From Plecoglossus altivelis (lineage: Eukaryota > Chordata > Actinopteri > Osmeriformes > Plecoglossidae): 64,000 nucleotides of DNA. This document shows positions 49,386 through 61,739 of this stretch, piece by piece. The DNA lies in contig BROE01000028.1 in the NCBI GenBank assembly GCA_036571765.1, positions 5,825,881 to 5,889,880 on the forward strand, in the 5' to 3' direction. The notes beneath the pieces were generated by a model that saw only the letters and a program-made list of their open reading frames with translations, searched no databases and was not told where the DNA came from. The translations under genes were made by a program, and so were the position numbers. The stretch's first letter is position 1, and the number at the start of each line of letters is the position of its first letter.

Positions 49386-52300
49386 CTACTTCCTTGGTCC
49401 CCGTCCTTTTCCTCCTCCCTTCATCCCACCTCCCCTCCCTCCCTTCATCCCGCCTCCCCTCCCTCCCTTCCCACCTCGTCCTTTCCCGCCCTTCTTCCCT
49501 CCCTTGTCCCGCTGCTCCTTCCTCTGCATGCCCCTCATGTCCTTCTTCATGCGGTTGTCCACCACCTTGAAGACTCCCTTCACGCCGGCCGGCCTCCGGA
49601 CGTGCTTCCCTCCGCCGCCCTTCTTGGACACCACGTAGGTGACCTCCCGCTTCTCCTTGCCCACGCCTGCCTTCTTGTAGATACTGGGAAAAGAGGGGTG
49701 GAAAGTGGTTTACAGACAAGAACAAAAATAGGCATTTTTTTGTAGTTTATGGACATGAGCATTTGGGGAAATGTAGTTTATGTCCGAGAAGGATATCTGA
49801 ACATTTGCTTGGCTCCTTCAGGTGAAGTTGGTTTGAACGTGATGCCTGAGTGTGTGGGGTTTGCTAATGGCAGCGTGGCGGACGTACTTCTTTAGCTGAG
49901 ACATTTTCTCCTTCTCAGAAATGTCCACAGTGTTGACCACAGCCTCTGCCTTCTTTTTGGCCTGCTCCATCTTCTTCAGCATCTGGAACATGGGTCAAAG
50001 CATGGAGTCAGTTACATGGCACCTGTCGGCAAGCGCTGTGAAGAAAGAAGAAAGCCCTGCTCTCCTTCCTCCCTTTCAGCCGTCTTACCCTCCTCTTCTT
50101 CCTGGCCTTGGCCTCAGCCACCCTCTTAATGGGCCTGGCATTGATCTCCTTCCAGCGCTCCTTGTACTCCTCCACCATCTCCTTGGTAACAGGCACAGGC
50201 TTCTTCCGGTGTTTGTTTTCGTCGTCTACGAACCACTCGGGTACCTCGCACTGGTCCTCAGAGCTGGCGAACCTACACACATGCGTGCGAGCACACATTA
50301 GTTTGGCCTGCACAGGACTGTCTAAGAGACGTTAGTAGATAGTCTTCAACAAATGTGAACTATTGCAACAACAAAACCAGTTTCTTCTACCTGTGAAAGG
50401 AGCTGTCTACCAGATCTCTGGCTCTCTTCTTGGACGTAGCGATCAGACACCCCAGGGCCAAGCCTTCTGGGTCTAGGATCCGAGCCCGCTTACCTGAGGA
50501 GCACACGTACACCGCCATTGGTCAGTCCTGACAACAACTCTGTCTATCATTGGTTGACACAGCCGTCTGTCGCCCAAAGCCGAACGCGTCCTGTACTTAC
50601 TGGTGCTCTCCACAGGGACCACCTGTAAATCGTCCTCCTCGGCATTGCCTTGGGAGCCGCCTGCTCCTTTGCCGGCTTTCATCTGGGCGATTTGCCTGTA
50701 GAGAAAAGGGGGGGGGAGTTGCTTGATTTCCTTTTACGTTAGATACTTTTCAAGATGCTTTAAAAGCTTTGCGCTTCTAACCGTTGTTAGAAAGAGTAGT
50801 GTTGGGAAAGCTGACCTCTCATCATCGGAGTCAGTGTCCGAGTCGCTGTCGCTATCCCCCTCCGCTTCCTGTGAAGGCCCCGCCTCTTCCTCTTCTGGCT
50901 GGGCCATCGCCTCTGCTTTCCTCTTCCTTTCTTTGCCGACTGAGTACGAAAACGAAGGATGATGCGATTGGGGCGGGAAAGTGCGGAGCAGTAGTGTCTT
51001 TCTCGTAATCCAGATTTTCATGTTAAACACTTATTGCAGATACGAGGACGTTTCTATCACATTCTTTCAGCGCCTTGCCGCAAGCGTGGGTGTGTCTCAG
51101 GAAGGCAAGTCTGGGCTGACAGGAAGTGGGAGGGTTATTTCCCTCCGTCCGTCCGGCAGGGCGGAGTCTCACCTGGGGCCTCCTTGGTGTGGAGCTTCTG
51201 AGACTGCTTCAGCTCACTCTCGGCGTCTCCATCCAAGTCCAGCTCTGAGAAGATCCCCTGGGGGCCGGGTGAGATAGGAGCGGGTGAGACGGCAGCGTTT
51301 ACAAAGCAACTCCCCCGCACCACCGATTGGACCAACTAATGGAGATCGTTACCCAGCCAGGGTTTTGTATTTGTTTTGATAGTATGATTGTGTTACCAAG
51401 AGATATGCGTCTTGTAAAATTGCCTGTGTGACTTGTGCATTTTCTTTTTAAGTACAATGAACTTCTCCCATGTTGGAACCAAGTTATACGCGACAATCTT
51501 CAAACTGTGGTACTCTTTCCACATTTCATCCTTTTTTCCCCCCAAAATCCAATTACTTTCAGAACCATGTGTGTGGTAACAGACCTTGCTGAACCACAGG
51601 TTGGTCTCTCTGTTCTGCTTCTCCTCCTTCCCCTCCAGCTCCACCAGCAGTCCACTGCCTTCCTCCTCCTCCTCCTCCTCCGCCGCCCCCACAGAGAAGG
51701 ACACCCTGCAACACAAGCCCAACCATGAGCCACCGACATCACAGGATCACAGATGGAGTCGTCGTATAATGATTAATTCCCACGGAATCGAGTGAAACAG
51801 TAGAGACGTACTTCTTCTTGGGAGCCTTCTTCTCCAACTCCTTCTCTTTCTCCTCCACTTCAGCCAGGTCGTCCGAGTCCAGGTCAGAAGCCAGCGACAT
51901 TTTGTCGTCCTCGTCCCCATCCGAAAAGTAGAGGTCCTCCTCCCCATCCACCAGAGCGTCGGCCACCTTCATGTCCCCCTTAGTGATTTCACACAATGCC
52001 TAGCAACAGGAGAGGGGAAGGAGTGAGGTGTGTATGGGGGGCATGTGTGTGTGTGTGTGTGTGTGTGTGTGGAAGGGGGGCTTCAGAGCCTTTACCTTAG
52101 CTTTGTTGATGGTGCTGAGCGAGAACATGGACTCGTCGTTGCCGTCGGCGATAGAGACACCCGGCAGGTCCATTTTCAGTTCCACTCTCTCCCTCAGCTT
52201 CCTCCTCTCCTTCAGTAGCTTCTTCTTCTTCCTGGTACGACCAAAACGACACGTGTTCACTCTCTCCCCCCCAAAAAGCCCCCCTCACACTCTACTAGTT

Positions 52301-55020
52301 GTAGGTTGCATTTTGGTGTACATTTTGGTTTTGTACGCTGACGGTTTACACGGGTCCGTAGGTGAACGTACCTCTTGAGTTCAGCCACCTCCTCAGCTTT
52401 CAGCTCGGCCACTTTCTTCTCCAACTCTTCCTCTTCGTTCTCCGCCTCTTCCTCCTTCCCCTCCTCCACGGTCTTCTTGGCTGGCTCCTCTGTGTCGCTC
52501 TCCTCCTCCCCAGAGCTCAGGCTGCGGAACAAGGGCAGAGTTTAGGGGTCGGCCACACGATCTCCATGCTAGCATGCATGTAGAGGGAAAAAAAAGATGG
52601 TGTGACATGGAAAAAGGTAAATACTTGATTTCTTGATCTGGTTTCTTTGCTTCATCTTTCAGTTTCTTGGCCAGGTATCTCCTGAGCTTTGACCTCCAGC
52701 TCAGCAGCAGTCTGAACAAATCAGGAAGTAAAACAAAACAAAAAAAAAGGTCAGAAGTTGTGCATGACGGTCCAGGACAACAGTTAGAGACTCCACAGTT
52801 CCATTGACGGCTCGCGTGATTGGCTCACCTGAGCTCCTTACGGCCCAGGACCTTGATGTCACGGCAACACTCTTTGATCTCGTCCGAGGTGGCCGGGTGA
52901 GTCTCCAGCTCTAGGCTGTCGAAGGTGATCTAGGGGGGATGGTGATGGAAAACTGGGTCAGAACAGAGGCATGTAAACAGCTGGTTTTGTTAATGGTGCA
53001 GCAGATTGAGTTCATCGACTGTCGGTGTGAATCTGACCTCGTTAGCTTTGCCCATGAAGTCGACAGGGTTGTCTGCTTTGAGGAACTCGGTCACAGAGAA
53101 GGTGTGGTACAGAGTCAGATCACCGTCTGTGTATCCCTCCGCCTGGAGGGGAAGAAAAGCACTTGGTTACAAACCAATTTAAAAGGTAGAAGGAGAGCCT
53201 TTTTCAACACTAACTGAACTCTAAAAGAGAATCTCACAGACACACACACACACCTTGGCCTTCTTCACAGGGATCAGCTCTTTCACCGTCTTCGCTTGAA
53301 CCTCCACTTCTTTGAACGCATGTTTGGGGTCGAAGAACTTGTTGTCGATTTTGTCTGGGGCCAGAAAACCTGAACAGGAGATGAATCATGCCAGTATTAT
53401 TAGTAGCTGAGCTTCATCCAACAAATTTATTTCAATGGGACTTTAGCCATGTGACTTGTTAGCTAGAGAGTTGAGGGGGGGGGTCACACACCCTGACAGA
53501 TGACGAAGATTTCGGCAGACTCATTCCTGGAAGCCTGGGGCTTGGTGGCCTGCACCTTCTTGAAGAACTGCTGGAAGATCCACAGCAGCGGCTGGTAGTC
53601 CTTGGAGCGGAACACCTTGGTGACAAACGTTCCGCCCTTGGCCAGGAACTCGCAGGCCAGTTTCAGAGCCATGAGAGTCAGGTGAGCTGGGAGGGAAATG
53701 CAGGGAGGTTATAGTGTGTGCTGATCGGATGAAATTCTCATTTGGGTTTGTGCACTGTTGACTTCAATTACATCAAACTTAGAACTACTATCATCCTTAC
53801 TAATACTGATTAACCACACAGCATGCTGATTACTTGCAGATTGCATCATGGGCTTAATGTCCCGTTGATTCATTTCGTCTGGGCTGTTACCTACCCTGTG
53901 TGAAGGCATCGTGCTGCCAATTGGCACCGACGTTGGGAGCGCCGTCATTTAGGACTACATCTACCTTCCATGTTTGTAGTTCTTTTCTGAGAGCCTATGG
54001 TGGGCAAAAAAAGCAAGTCAAGACAACATCTACAGTCTCCATCGACACAGACATGATGAGGGGCAGCGTCTGAAAACGTGCAGTGGAAAACCAAAAGTGA
54101 ACAGAGAAGATGGAACTTCCTTATGCATACTGCATGACAGTTAACTAATGAAAATATGGGTTTGAACCCCTACACGAATGAGCTCAAACAAGTTCATGGC
54201 CTCACCTGTTTGCATTTCTCTGTTGTGATGTCCTCCTGTAGAGTAACAACATTGGGGATGGGCTTGATAGGGACCAGATCAACACCTGAGAGGATCACAT
54301 ATATGTGCATACAATTTAAACCCATAGCAGAGCGATTAAGGAGCAGTTATTATTCAAAGGGTTGCTAGATCGATTCCCGGGGGACTGTCTCAGTACTTAT
54401 GTCGCTATGAATAAAATCGTCTGCTAAATGTCATGTAAAGATATGTATTTATGCTTTGGTAGAATGACTGTTGTCATGGCTCTTTAACTGGGTGAGAACG
54501 CATTCCACATCTGTAAAATTGAATCTTGCACTCACCGATAACAAGACTGGAAACTGGCATAAACTTGGACGCCACCTGCAACCTGGGGTAAAACGAAAAG
54601 GTAACATCGTCAAAGGAAATCATTTTCGTTATAGCTACACGTTAAAATTGAGGGCTAAGAAAATCTGCGATAATACTCACCAAGGTAAATCATATTAAAA
54701 TAGTGTATGACAACCGTACTTACCAACCACCTGGGGCAGCGCACAAGTCGACAACAGCTCGGGCTTTCTGTAAGAACTGAAATTTACGGTTGAGCTGAAT
54801 AAGCTTGAATGACGAACGAGAACGATAACCTACAAAGGAAAAGAATTACATTACATTATCAAAAGATGTTCAAAGGTTAGATTGCGAGAATACCAGGTCT
54901 CTATCTAGCCATGCAAGCTAACTTCAATCGTGTAATGCGATTGCCGAGTTTACCTGTTTCTTTAGCTAAATGGTAGAATTTATCCTTTCGGGTCTTTCCA
55001 ACTTTGAGTTTCTTTCCCAT
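49386..55020 (-). CDS. ftsj3: FTSJ3/Spb1 pre-rRNA 2'-O-methyltransferase
   Basis: Twenty-one coding exons, all in phase, 860 residues (human 847): 54954-55020, 54724-54829, 54536-54582, 54206-54285, 53895-53994, 53492-53686, 53254-53369, 53038-53142, 52829-52929, 52625-52711, 52372-52521, 52096-52231, 51812-51999, 51585-51705, 51173-51257, 50816-50939, 50601-50695, 50391-50493, 50089-50272, 49888-49982, 49386-49683. The N-terminal RrmJ/FtsJ fold has SAM loop DLCAAPGGW (50-58) and a complete K31-D117-K157-E192 tetrad with RrmJ spacing. The middle is acidic and Lys-rich, with RVELKMDLPGVSI as in Spb1. The C-terminal Spb1 domain has EWFVDDENKH, INARPIKRVAEAKARKKRR and VTYVVSKKG. The enzyme methylates ribose in pre-rRNA during nucleolar ribosome assembly. 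Unusual: a GAG-repeat polyglutamate in exon 14 and a Gly/Arg/Lys repeat tail. Confidence 0.96.
52044..52071. repeat. (GT)n microsatellite
   Basis: A short GT run in an ftsj3 intron, between the exon ending 52096 and the one starting 51999. Confidence 0.85.
54325..54440 (+). mobile_element. tRNA-derived SINE in ftsj3 intron
   Basis: A box (tagcagagcgattaagg) and B box (gatcgattcccgg) are both recognisable at tRNA spacing. They are followed by the typical fish SINE 3' motif, tgtcgctatgaataaaatcgtctgctaaat in mutated form. It sits in the intron between ftsj3 exons 3 and 4, opposite to the gene's transcription. Confidence 0.65.
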
Positions 55021-55200
55021 GCTTGCTAGCTGGTGTGGTAGATCACTTCAATTTGAATCCCTTTGAAAAATTACGACTTTGAAAGCTACAACTTCACAGA
55101 TGATTCCATACCACGTCCATGAAAACAAAACACGTGTGGCGCATGTGGCGCACAAATTCAACGTCATCGTTTCCATTGGACTGGGAAACTTTATTGAGAA
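55021..55200 (-). promoter_or_regulatory. ftsj3 promoter region
   Basis: Immediately above the ftsj3 start codon there is a canonical E-box CACGTG (55131-55136) and, on the gene's strand, a CCAAT box (55175-55179). E-boxes bound by MYC-type factors are common in promoters of ribosome-biogenesis genes, which fits the function. Binding itself is an inference. Confidence 0.35.
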
Positions 55201-55537
55201 AACTAGAGGAACAAAGACACCTGATGCAGTAATTTTATTTAATCATATGTGTTTAATTAAGATAGTAACGTCATCACCATCACTGCTCCTATTGTGTTGA
55301 TTAACAATAACGGTATTTGCCTTACATTTAATCCAAGAAGGGGATGAATTGTAAACCTGAAATATAATCCATATGATTTATAGCAAGTCTATCTTTGTTG
55401 TTAATGGCATTACTGTCTTAAAACAATGTTTTACAAGCCCTGAATGCATGATTTAGATGATAATACTCATGGAGATATTCCCAGAGAGAACATCTGAAAT
55501 CCTGACTGGCAATGACAAGATGGTGTTGTTATGCCTC

Positions 55538-56562
55538 TCAGAAGGGCCTGTTTCTGGAGCGAGTGTTGATGAGCCCCAGCACAGAGAAGGCACTGGCTGC
55601 AGCTGTCACCAAACTGATGGCCCCGATGGCCCGCGTGGCCTGTTGACACCAAGACACGAACAGGAGGTATGACTTTTGAATTGTATTACAATGAAATCAG
55701 GTTGAACTACTGTTATATAGGCAGAACACAACAAATGAAAGAGTGATGACAATGTGATTTTTCTGATGAGACCAAATGTCCTTTTAAAGACAGGAAGAAT
55801 CAATATCCATAAGGTGACTTAGGTAGTGTGTGTATACGTGTGTGTCTGTGTCTGTGTGTCTGTGTGCGAAAGCAATACCGGGTACCTGCTCAGACACACC
55901 CTCCCCATAGCGCAGGAGGGTAACAAAGTGCTCACAGTTGCTACCCAAGAGGTCATATGACACCTCCTGGCCAATGAGGACTTGAGCTCGATCAATGATC
56001 TCGTCGACAGCTAATGGTGTGTGGTTATCATCGTATTTGTTGTTAACCCGGTACGAGTCAGTTCCCACCACTTCCTTCAACAGCTGCATTCGCACCACTG
56101 CCTTGCGACTAAAAACTGACTTCACACTGGACATAGCAGCCGCCTGACTCTCATCTAGAAAAAGCAGAAGACATTTTAGAGGGCTAATAATAGTACTTCA
56201 TGTGTTACAACAGAGTGGCTAAGATGGAATCACCACACGACAAACAACTGCTTGGATCAATTATTCCTGTTTATGTCTGCTATTACGGAAGAAAGGCTGA
56301 TAATCACATTGAACACCTTTTAATGGTGCTTAACGGAGGGCAGTGATAGGCAGTGGGAACATTCAGACTTGAATATTCAATGGAGAGGAGGACCAGGGGT
56401 CAAACACACTGTTGTTTACTGACCAACAGGTGTCAAGTTGATGATGTACCCATCTCCCAGGTAGAGAGCCCAGTGCTGATAGGCCGGTCTGAAGATCTCA
56501 ATGAGGTCACCAGGTTGGGGGTCACCAAGGGAATTGGGAAGGTCAGGGTCATTAGAGGCCAT
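55538..56562 (-). CDS. plaat1: PLAAT1-like phospholipase A/acyltransferase
   Basis: Three coding exons on the minus strand: 56424-56562, 55886-56154, 55538-55639, in phase, 169 residues (human PLAAT1 168). The LRAT/NlpC-P60 fold has the catalytic His in RPAYQHWALYLGDG (H30) and the catalytic Cys in SNCEHFVTLLRYG (C120). A hydrophobic C-terminal segment (AISLVTAAASAFSVLGL) would anchor it in membranes. PLAAT enzymes remove or transfer acyl chains of phospholipids and make N-acyl-phosphatidylethanolamine. PLAAT1 has been linked to organelle breakdown in fish lens. The ATG abuts a splice acceptor (ctctctag|ATGGCC), so the 5'UTR must come from an upstream exon. The stop lies 517 bases above the ftsj3 start, on the same strand. 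Confidence 0.92.
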
Positions 56563-57671
56563 CTAGAGAGAGATTGTTTGTGGGAGAGAAAGCGAGCAAG
56601 AGAGAGACAGAAAGGTAAAGTCACAGCTGATGCAATAACTGCTGCTTGAGGTCAACCTTTTTTTTCTATGCCCCCCCCCCCAAAAAAAGACGTATTGAGC
56701 GTTGACAGGATGCTCTACATATCATGGTCAATGAGCCTGTTGGCATGGTTTTGGCCACCCCACTATGATCGTGTGTAGCTTTTGGTTAGAACATGTGGTG
56801 GGAAAACACACGCAAAACAATACTCACATTAGAGGTTGTTCTTTGTCTATCCATCCCACATCATGCTTCCGCAAATTCTAACAACAGAGACATTGATTAA
56901 ACCAAACATACGCTCCTCTCCCTCTATGGCCTTTGTCCTCTTGCTATGGATAGCAATGCAACCGTATTGTACTCGAATCACCTCTCAAACGCGGTGTTCA
57001 TCTTTTTTTTTTAATCGCGTATACATAAATAAAGAACATACATAAAAACAGCATCCTGGATACATGATTTAGAGGAAGTTAGTTGACTTGGGGCGGATAA
57101 ACAAATGACCCAGATAAAGAGAGAGTGCTGGATAAATGGATACAATGTGGACGACAAGGTCACATACGCACACAGACAATACACACAAGCTTGTGTGCCA
57201 CACAAGCATGCCACAATGGCACCCGCATAATAGAGAAACTGACGGAAATGTTTTAAACCTGTGCTGATTTTACTGTAAGTAACTAGGCATGACTCAAAAG
57301 TACAAAGGTTGTATTTAAGGATTGTAAATATAGTGAGCAACAGCTGAGAGCACATTTAATTCTAAAATATATGATTCATGTACAGCACTGAAGAAAAGGG
57401 GCATGTTAATTTAATTAGAAGACAATGCAACAGAATATAAATTAATCTGACGTTATGTAATCTATATCAACGTGGGAGAGCAATGTGTGTATCCATGTTA
57501 TTATCAATTCATGAGACTTTAACTATGTGGGGAAGATTATAGTCCGAATGTTACTAACTCAATGATTAACCTTTTTTTTGTTGTTTACAAACGAGCAAGG
57601 CATTTTATGTTTTACACAAGGCATTGAAGGACTAGGCCTAAACGTTGACACAGAGCAAGATTAATACTTAC

Positions 57672-57960
57672 TGAAAAACCAGCATCTTTTTCTTCCTCAC
57701 CATGTTAATTCTCCATCGTATGTCCGGCCTTTTCGAAATAATGCGTGTAGGAAAATAAGGTCGTTTATTTACAGCCTTCCAGATGATCAGCAAATGAATT
57801 ATTTTTAAATTCGTTCCTCTGACGGCTCAGCTGAAATAGAGGCAAGCACTGAGGTCCCAGTTCAGGTTGTGTTTCACGGCTGCACGACGAGAAATGGTAT
57901 CAACTTTGACAGGTGACAGTCGAAGGGGGGCTACCATTCATAGGTCATCGGCGGCATGCG
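57672..57960 (-). other. Possible untranslated first exon/promoter of plaat1
   Basis: A strong minus-strand donor (tttttca|gtaagt, exon end 57672) lies about 1.1 kb above the plaat1 coding start. It could supply the missing 5'UTR exon. Its transcription start and use are not visible. Confidence 0.25.
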
Positions 57961-58549
57961 TTTCCTTGAAATGGCGTCGTTAATTCAGGTAAATACGTTT
58001 CTTATGCAGCACGTGCAAATGTCACATTAAATCATACACTTTTTATATCAATTTACTTAATACTCATTTAAGTCAAAAGTGTATAGAATAGAGAGTGAAA
58101 AGTTTAATCAAAAGCTGCAATTGACTGTAAAAAAAAGAAATAGAATAGTTGTCTTTATATGCCTACTAATTCGGTAAACTGACCATTTTCGCAAGAGGGC
58201 GACACAATATTTCGGAAGTTTGAAATGAACCGATACACTGCTATTGAATATATTGATATATGCTATTGAATTTGATCGATTTTCCCCAAATGAAGAGATA
58301 ACCATGCATGGGTGTGTCTAGTAGGCTACTTGAAACGGGAAAAATAAGAGGAAAAATAAGCATTATGTAAGAAATATGAGACAAAAAATGCACAGCACAA
58401 TCAATCAAAATCCCTAAGTGGCAAATACTTGGGATTAATGCCAAAAAGGGAAATCTTGGAGGATGGTCCCACTGGTTATTCAATGACAGGATGCTACCAG
58501 CCAACCGAGAACCGTAAATGTTAACTCCGCCCTGTGTTCCTGACCGCTA

Positions 58550-58703
58550 GCAGAGACAAGGATAACAAATGGAAGGTTAGCGGAGATTGGCAAGTAACCT
58601 TTATCGAAAACCTGCGCCTGATAAAAGAGTATTTGTCATAGACAGCGACAGGGTTTTCCTGTGGAATGAAAAGGAAGGTTTGGTGCCCTCGCCGTACATT
58701 TTG
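58550..58703 (+). other. Possible untranslated first exon of mfn1
   Basis: A sequence ending in a good donor (acattttg|gtaagg, exon end 58703) lies 540 bases ahead of the acceptor at 59241-59242 that begins the coding exon. The plaat1 and mfn1 transcription starts would then lie head to head, roughly 0.7-1 kb apart. Confidence 0.35.
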
Positions 58704-59251
58704 GTAAGGAAAGACTTATATTAAAGCAGGACTGACTTGAGCAAGTTGGCTAGTTTTTGCAAGCTAATACACGTAACGACGGCACGCGTTATGACAGCTG
58801 AATTCTGAATCATAACATGCGAGTTAGCTCGATGGCTAGTCTAACTTGGCATGCTATCTGGCATGCTATTTTAAGAAAACAGTCGTATATTATGTGAACT
58901 GTTCTAGTTGGATGTTATTTGAGGCTAGCTATCTCGAGCGAACTCGAACAAGAATCAATGTGCAGATATTTTGACGCTATTTAACGTTAGCTAGCCGCTA
59001 GGGAAGATGACCAATCTTTATAGACTTAATTCCAAACGAAAGTGACGTGTACAGCATATTAAGTTGTGGCCATTTTGTCAATTACTTGTGGTTAGGTTCA
59101 TTATAAGATGTAAAATCCTGAGCGCAGGTATTATCTGTGCACTGACATCTCAACCCACTGTTAGCTTGTCAGCTGGCGTTTGATAAAGGTCTGACAGCAC
59201 CCTAAACACTAGCGACATTTTGCCCATTCCACTCTCGCCTAGATCTGAAAC

Positions 59252-61739
59252 ATGGATTCTCAGAAAGTCCCCCTCCTCAGACGAACGGATTCAGCCCAGG
59301 GGGACTTTTCACCTCTGAAACACTTTGTAGTGGCCAAGAAAAAGATCGGCGATGTGTTCGAACAACTCTTGCAGTACGTGAAAGAAGCGTCTGAGTTTGT
59401 TGAAGGTGAGTTCATGTGCCAATAGGACGTTCTAGACAAGCAATGAACGCTTTTGAGTACGTTAATATTATATACGTTCAACAGCTCTGATTGCTTATGC
59501 CTTTTCCTTGTTAAAGTTTGAGTACTTGTGTGCTTGTGATCAGAAACCTGCCAGAATGAAGCCTTGGAAAACATTGCCAGCCAGGAGCAACAGGAGCAGA
59601 TTCAGACTTACACAGACAAGCTGGCTGTTATCAAAGAAGTTCTGGCACGCAGACACATGAAGGTGGCCTTCTTCGGCAGGTACGCAAATTGTGGATTTGA
59701 GTTTATTCACCGTTCATGTTGTGTTGTCTGATCTTTGCTGTTAACCTGCTTGGAAATATAGTTTAAAAAGTGTATAACAAAGTGTGACTGCGTAGATCTG
59801 TATTCATTCAAATCTGAGCAACACAAATCCTTCTGACAGTTTATTTCAGGTGTACTCAACATGAAAGAATGATTATGAGACAATCAATTTGGTTTTGGTT
59901 TCAGTTTAAAGCTAGCGCACTCCTTCCCAGCACTTCTATAGTGCAGCCGCCTACCTCTGATACACTCAGACTGTCATCTTCAATAGTTTCCAGGGCACTT
60001 AACATGGGGTGATTGGGTGGAGTTTTACCGGTTCAGCCTTCATAGATTTATATCAATGTCATTAACCCACAATGGATGATCATTTTAGTAAGCAGTCTGA
60101 CCTGATTGTCTGGAACTTACCACGCTAAGTCCAAGGGTGTAATAATAATAATAATTCTAATGATAATAATAATAATAATTGTCTCCCACAGAACAAGTAA
60201 TGGGAAGAGCACAGTAGTCAACGCCATGCTGAGGGACCGAGTGCTGCCCAGCGGCATCGGCCACACCACCAACTGCTTCCTGAGCGTGGAGGGCACAGAT
60301 GAGGACAAGGCCTACCTCAAGACCGAGGGCTCAGAGGAGGAGAAGAGCATCAAGGTAACACACACACACACGGGCATACATCCGTACTGATCGTTAGCTA
60401 GGTAGCTACCGGGGGAGGGTTTGAGTGTCACTCCTTCCACCAATAGGACTGAAGTCGGCATAGTGTAAACTGGTAGAGGTGGTTTGTAGCTGTGCTGGAA
60501 GTGCTCTGGAAAGCAGGAGAGCTTGTCAGGGGTTGTCAGTTGATGCACATGTCGAATGGGAGGGATGAGGGAGGGTCGAGAGTTGAAAAGTGTTTATTTT
60601 CTCAATCCTGGAGTCTGGGTATTTCCGTTGGGTGAACGGATAACAGGAGTAATAAAAACCCTGTCTGCCAGATAAACGTTGTTGTTGCACTCTGATGTGT
60701 GGCTTGGGTCATTGGTTCAGCTCTGACTACATTTGAACAGACGCAAACATGCAAATACTGTATGTTTACACTGGTGTCAGATATCTAAGGAGCAGACTAG
60801 TTTAGTTGAACAAAAAAGACAGTGGTGTTCCTGTTTCAAGGTCACTCCCTTAATCGAATTCAGCTTTCATCCTTCATGGATTCTGCTATTCAGCTCGAAC
60901 AAGGGAACATTGTAATATAAAATACCCAGAACTTTCACTCTTTTTATTACCCAGTTTTGTCCCAAGTCAATAGAGAAAGCTGCACCTTTTGTGCTGTGTA
61001 GCATCAAGCTAAGGCCAGGTATCCCGAGATAGCCTGGGCTTAGCGGGGCAAACGTAATTCAAATCCAATAAAAGGCTAGCCCCAGAATTCAAATGACCTT
61101 CTCCCCTCCCCTGCCCCCTCTGCAGACCGTCAACCAGTTGGCCCATGCTCTACACATGGATGAGAGCCTGGACGCTGGCTGTCTGGTGAGAGTCTTCTGG
61201 CCCAAGACCAAGTGTGCTCTGCTGAGAGACGACCTAGTTCTGGTGGACAGGTAACGGGCGAATTGCTGGCAGACCACAACCTTCTCCTTCACTCTCACCC
61301 AGCGGGGCCTACAAAGCCTCTTGCACGTTTGGAGAGGCTTACAGTAGTACTATTGCTCACTTCAGACCACACTGTTTACTAAACACAGCTGAGCTACACG
61401 GCTCCGCTCACCTTTCCAATCTATAGGGAAGATGTGCTTTTGAATCCCCGACACATCGACACATTCCTAGTTTATATCTTTGTTTTGAATTGTAGTTCAA
61501 GGCGCACTAGATTACCTGAAACTATCTCAATCAGACTTGTCGTTGCGTTAGTATGGGCTCTATTGTCATCTCTGAAATGACCTTGATGTGTGACCTTGAT
61601 GTCTGTTGACCTTTCAACCCCGGCCCGCAGCCCCGGGACTGATGTCACGACGCAGCTGGACAGCTGGATCGACAAGTTCTGTCTGGACGCCGATGTGTTT
61701 GTTCTGGTCGCCAACTCGGAATCAACACTCATGAACACG
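59252..61739 (+). CDS. mfn1: Mitofusin 1, N-terminal half of GTPase (partial)
   Basis: Five coding exons, in phase: 59252-59405, 59544-59679, 60192-60354, 61126-61250, 61631-61739, giving 229 residues. The protein opens with a short N-terminal extension, then SPLKHFVVAKKKIGDVFEQL (helix bundle 1). The dynamin-type GTPase domain follows: P-loop GRTSNGKST (96-104), a conserved threonine region SGIGHTTNCFLSVEGTD, and G3 DSPG (192-195) followed by DSWIDKFCLDADVFVLVANS. It is closer to MFN1 than MFN2 (ALHMDESLDAGCLVRVFWPK, DLVLVDSPGTD, LMNT). Mitofusins tether and fuse outer mitochondrial membranes. The G4 motif, HR1/HR2 and membrane segments are missing: after the donor at 61740 no further mfn1 exon was found before the window end. 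Confidence 0.92.
60138..60180. repeat. (TAA)n-like microsatellite
   Basis: An imperfect AAT/TAA repeat in the mfn1 intron just ahead of the exon at 60192. Confidence 0.85.

Noticed and set aside
51393..51742. Separate open frames in the ftsj3 acidic exon region
   Set aside because: They run through the intron and exon 14 of ftsj3; only 51585-51705 is coding in the proven frame.
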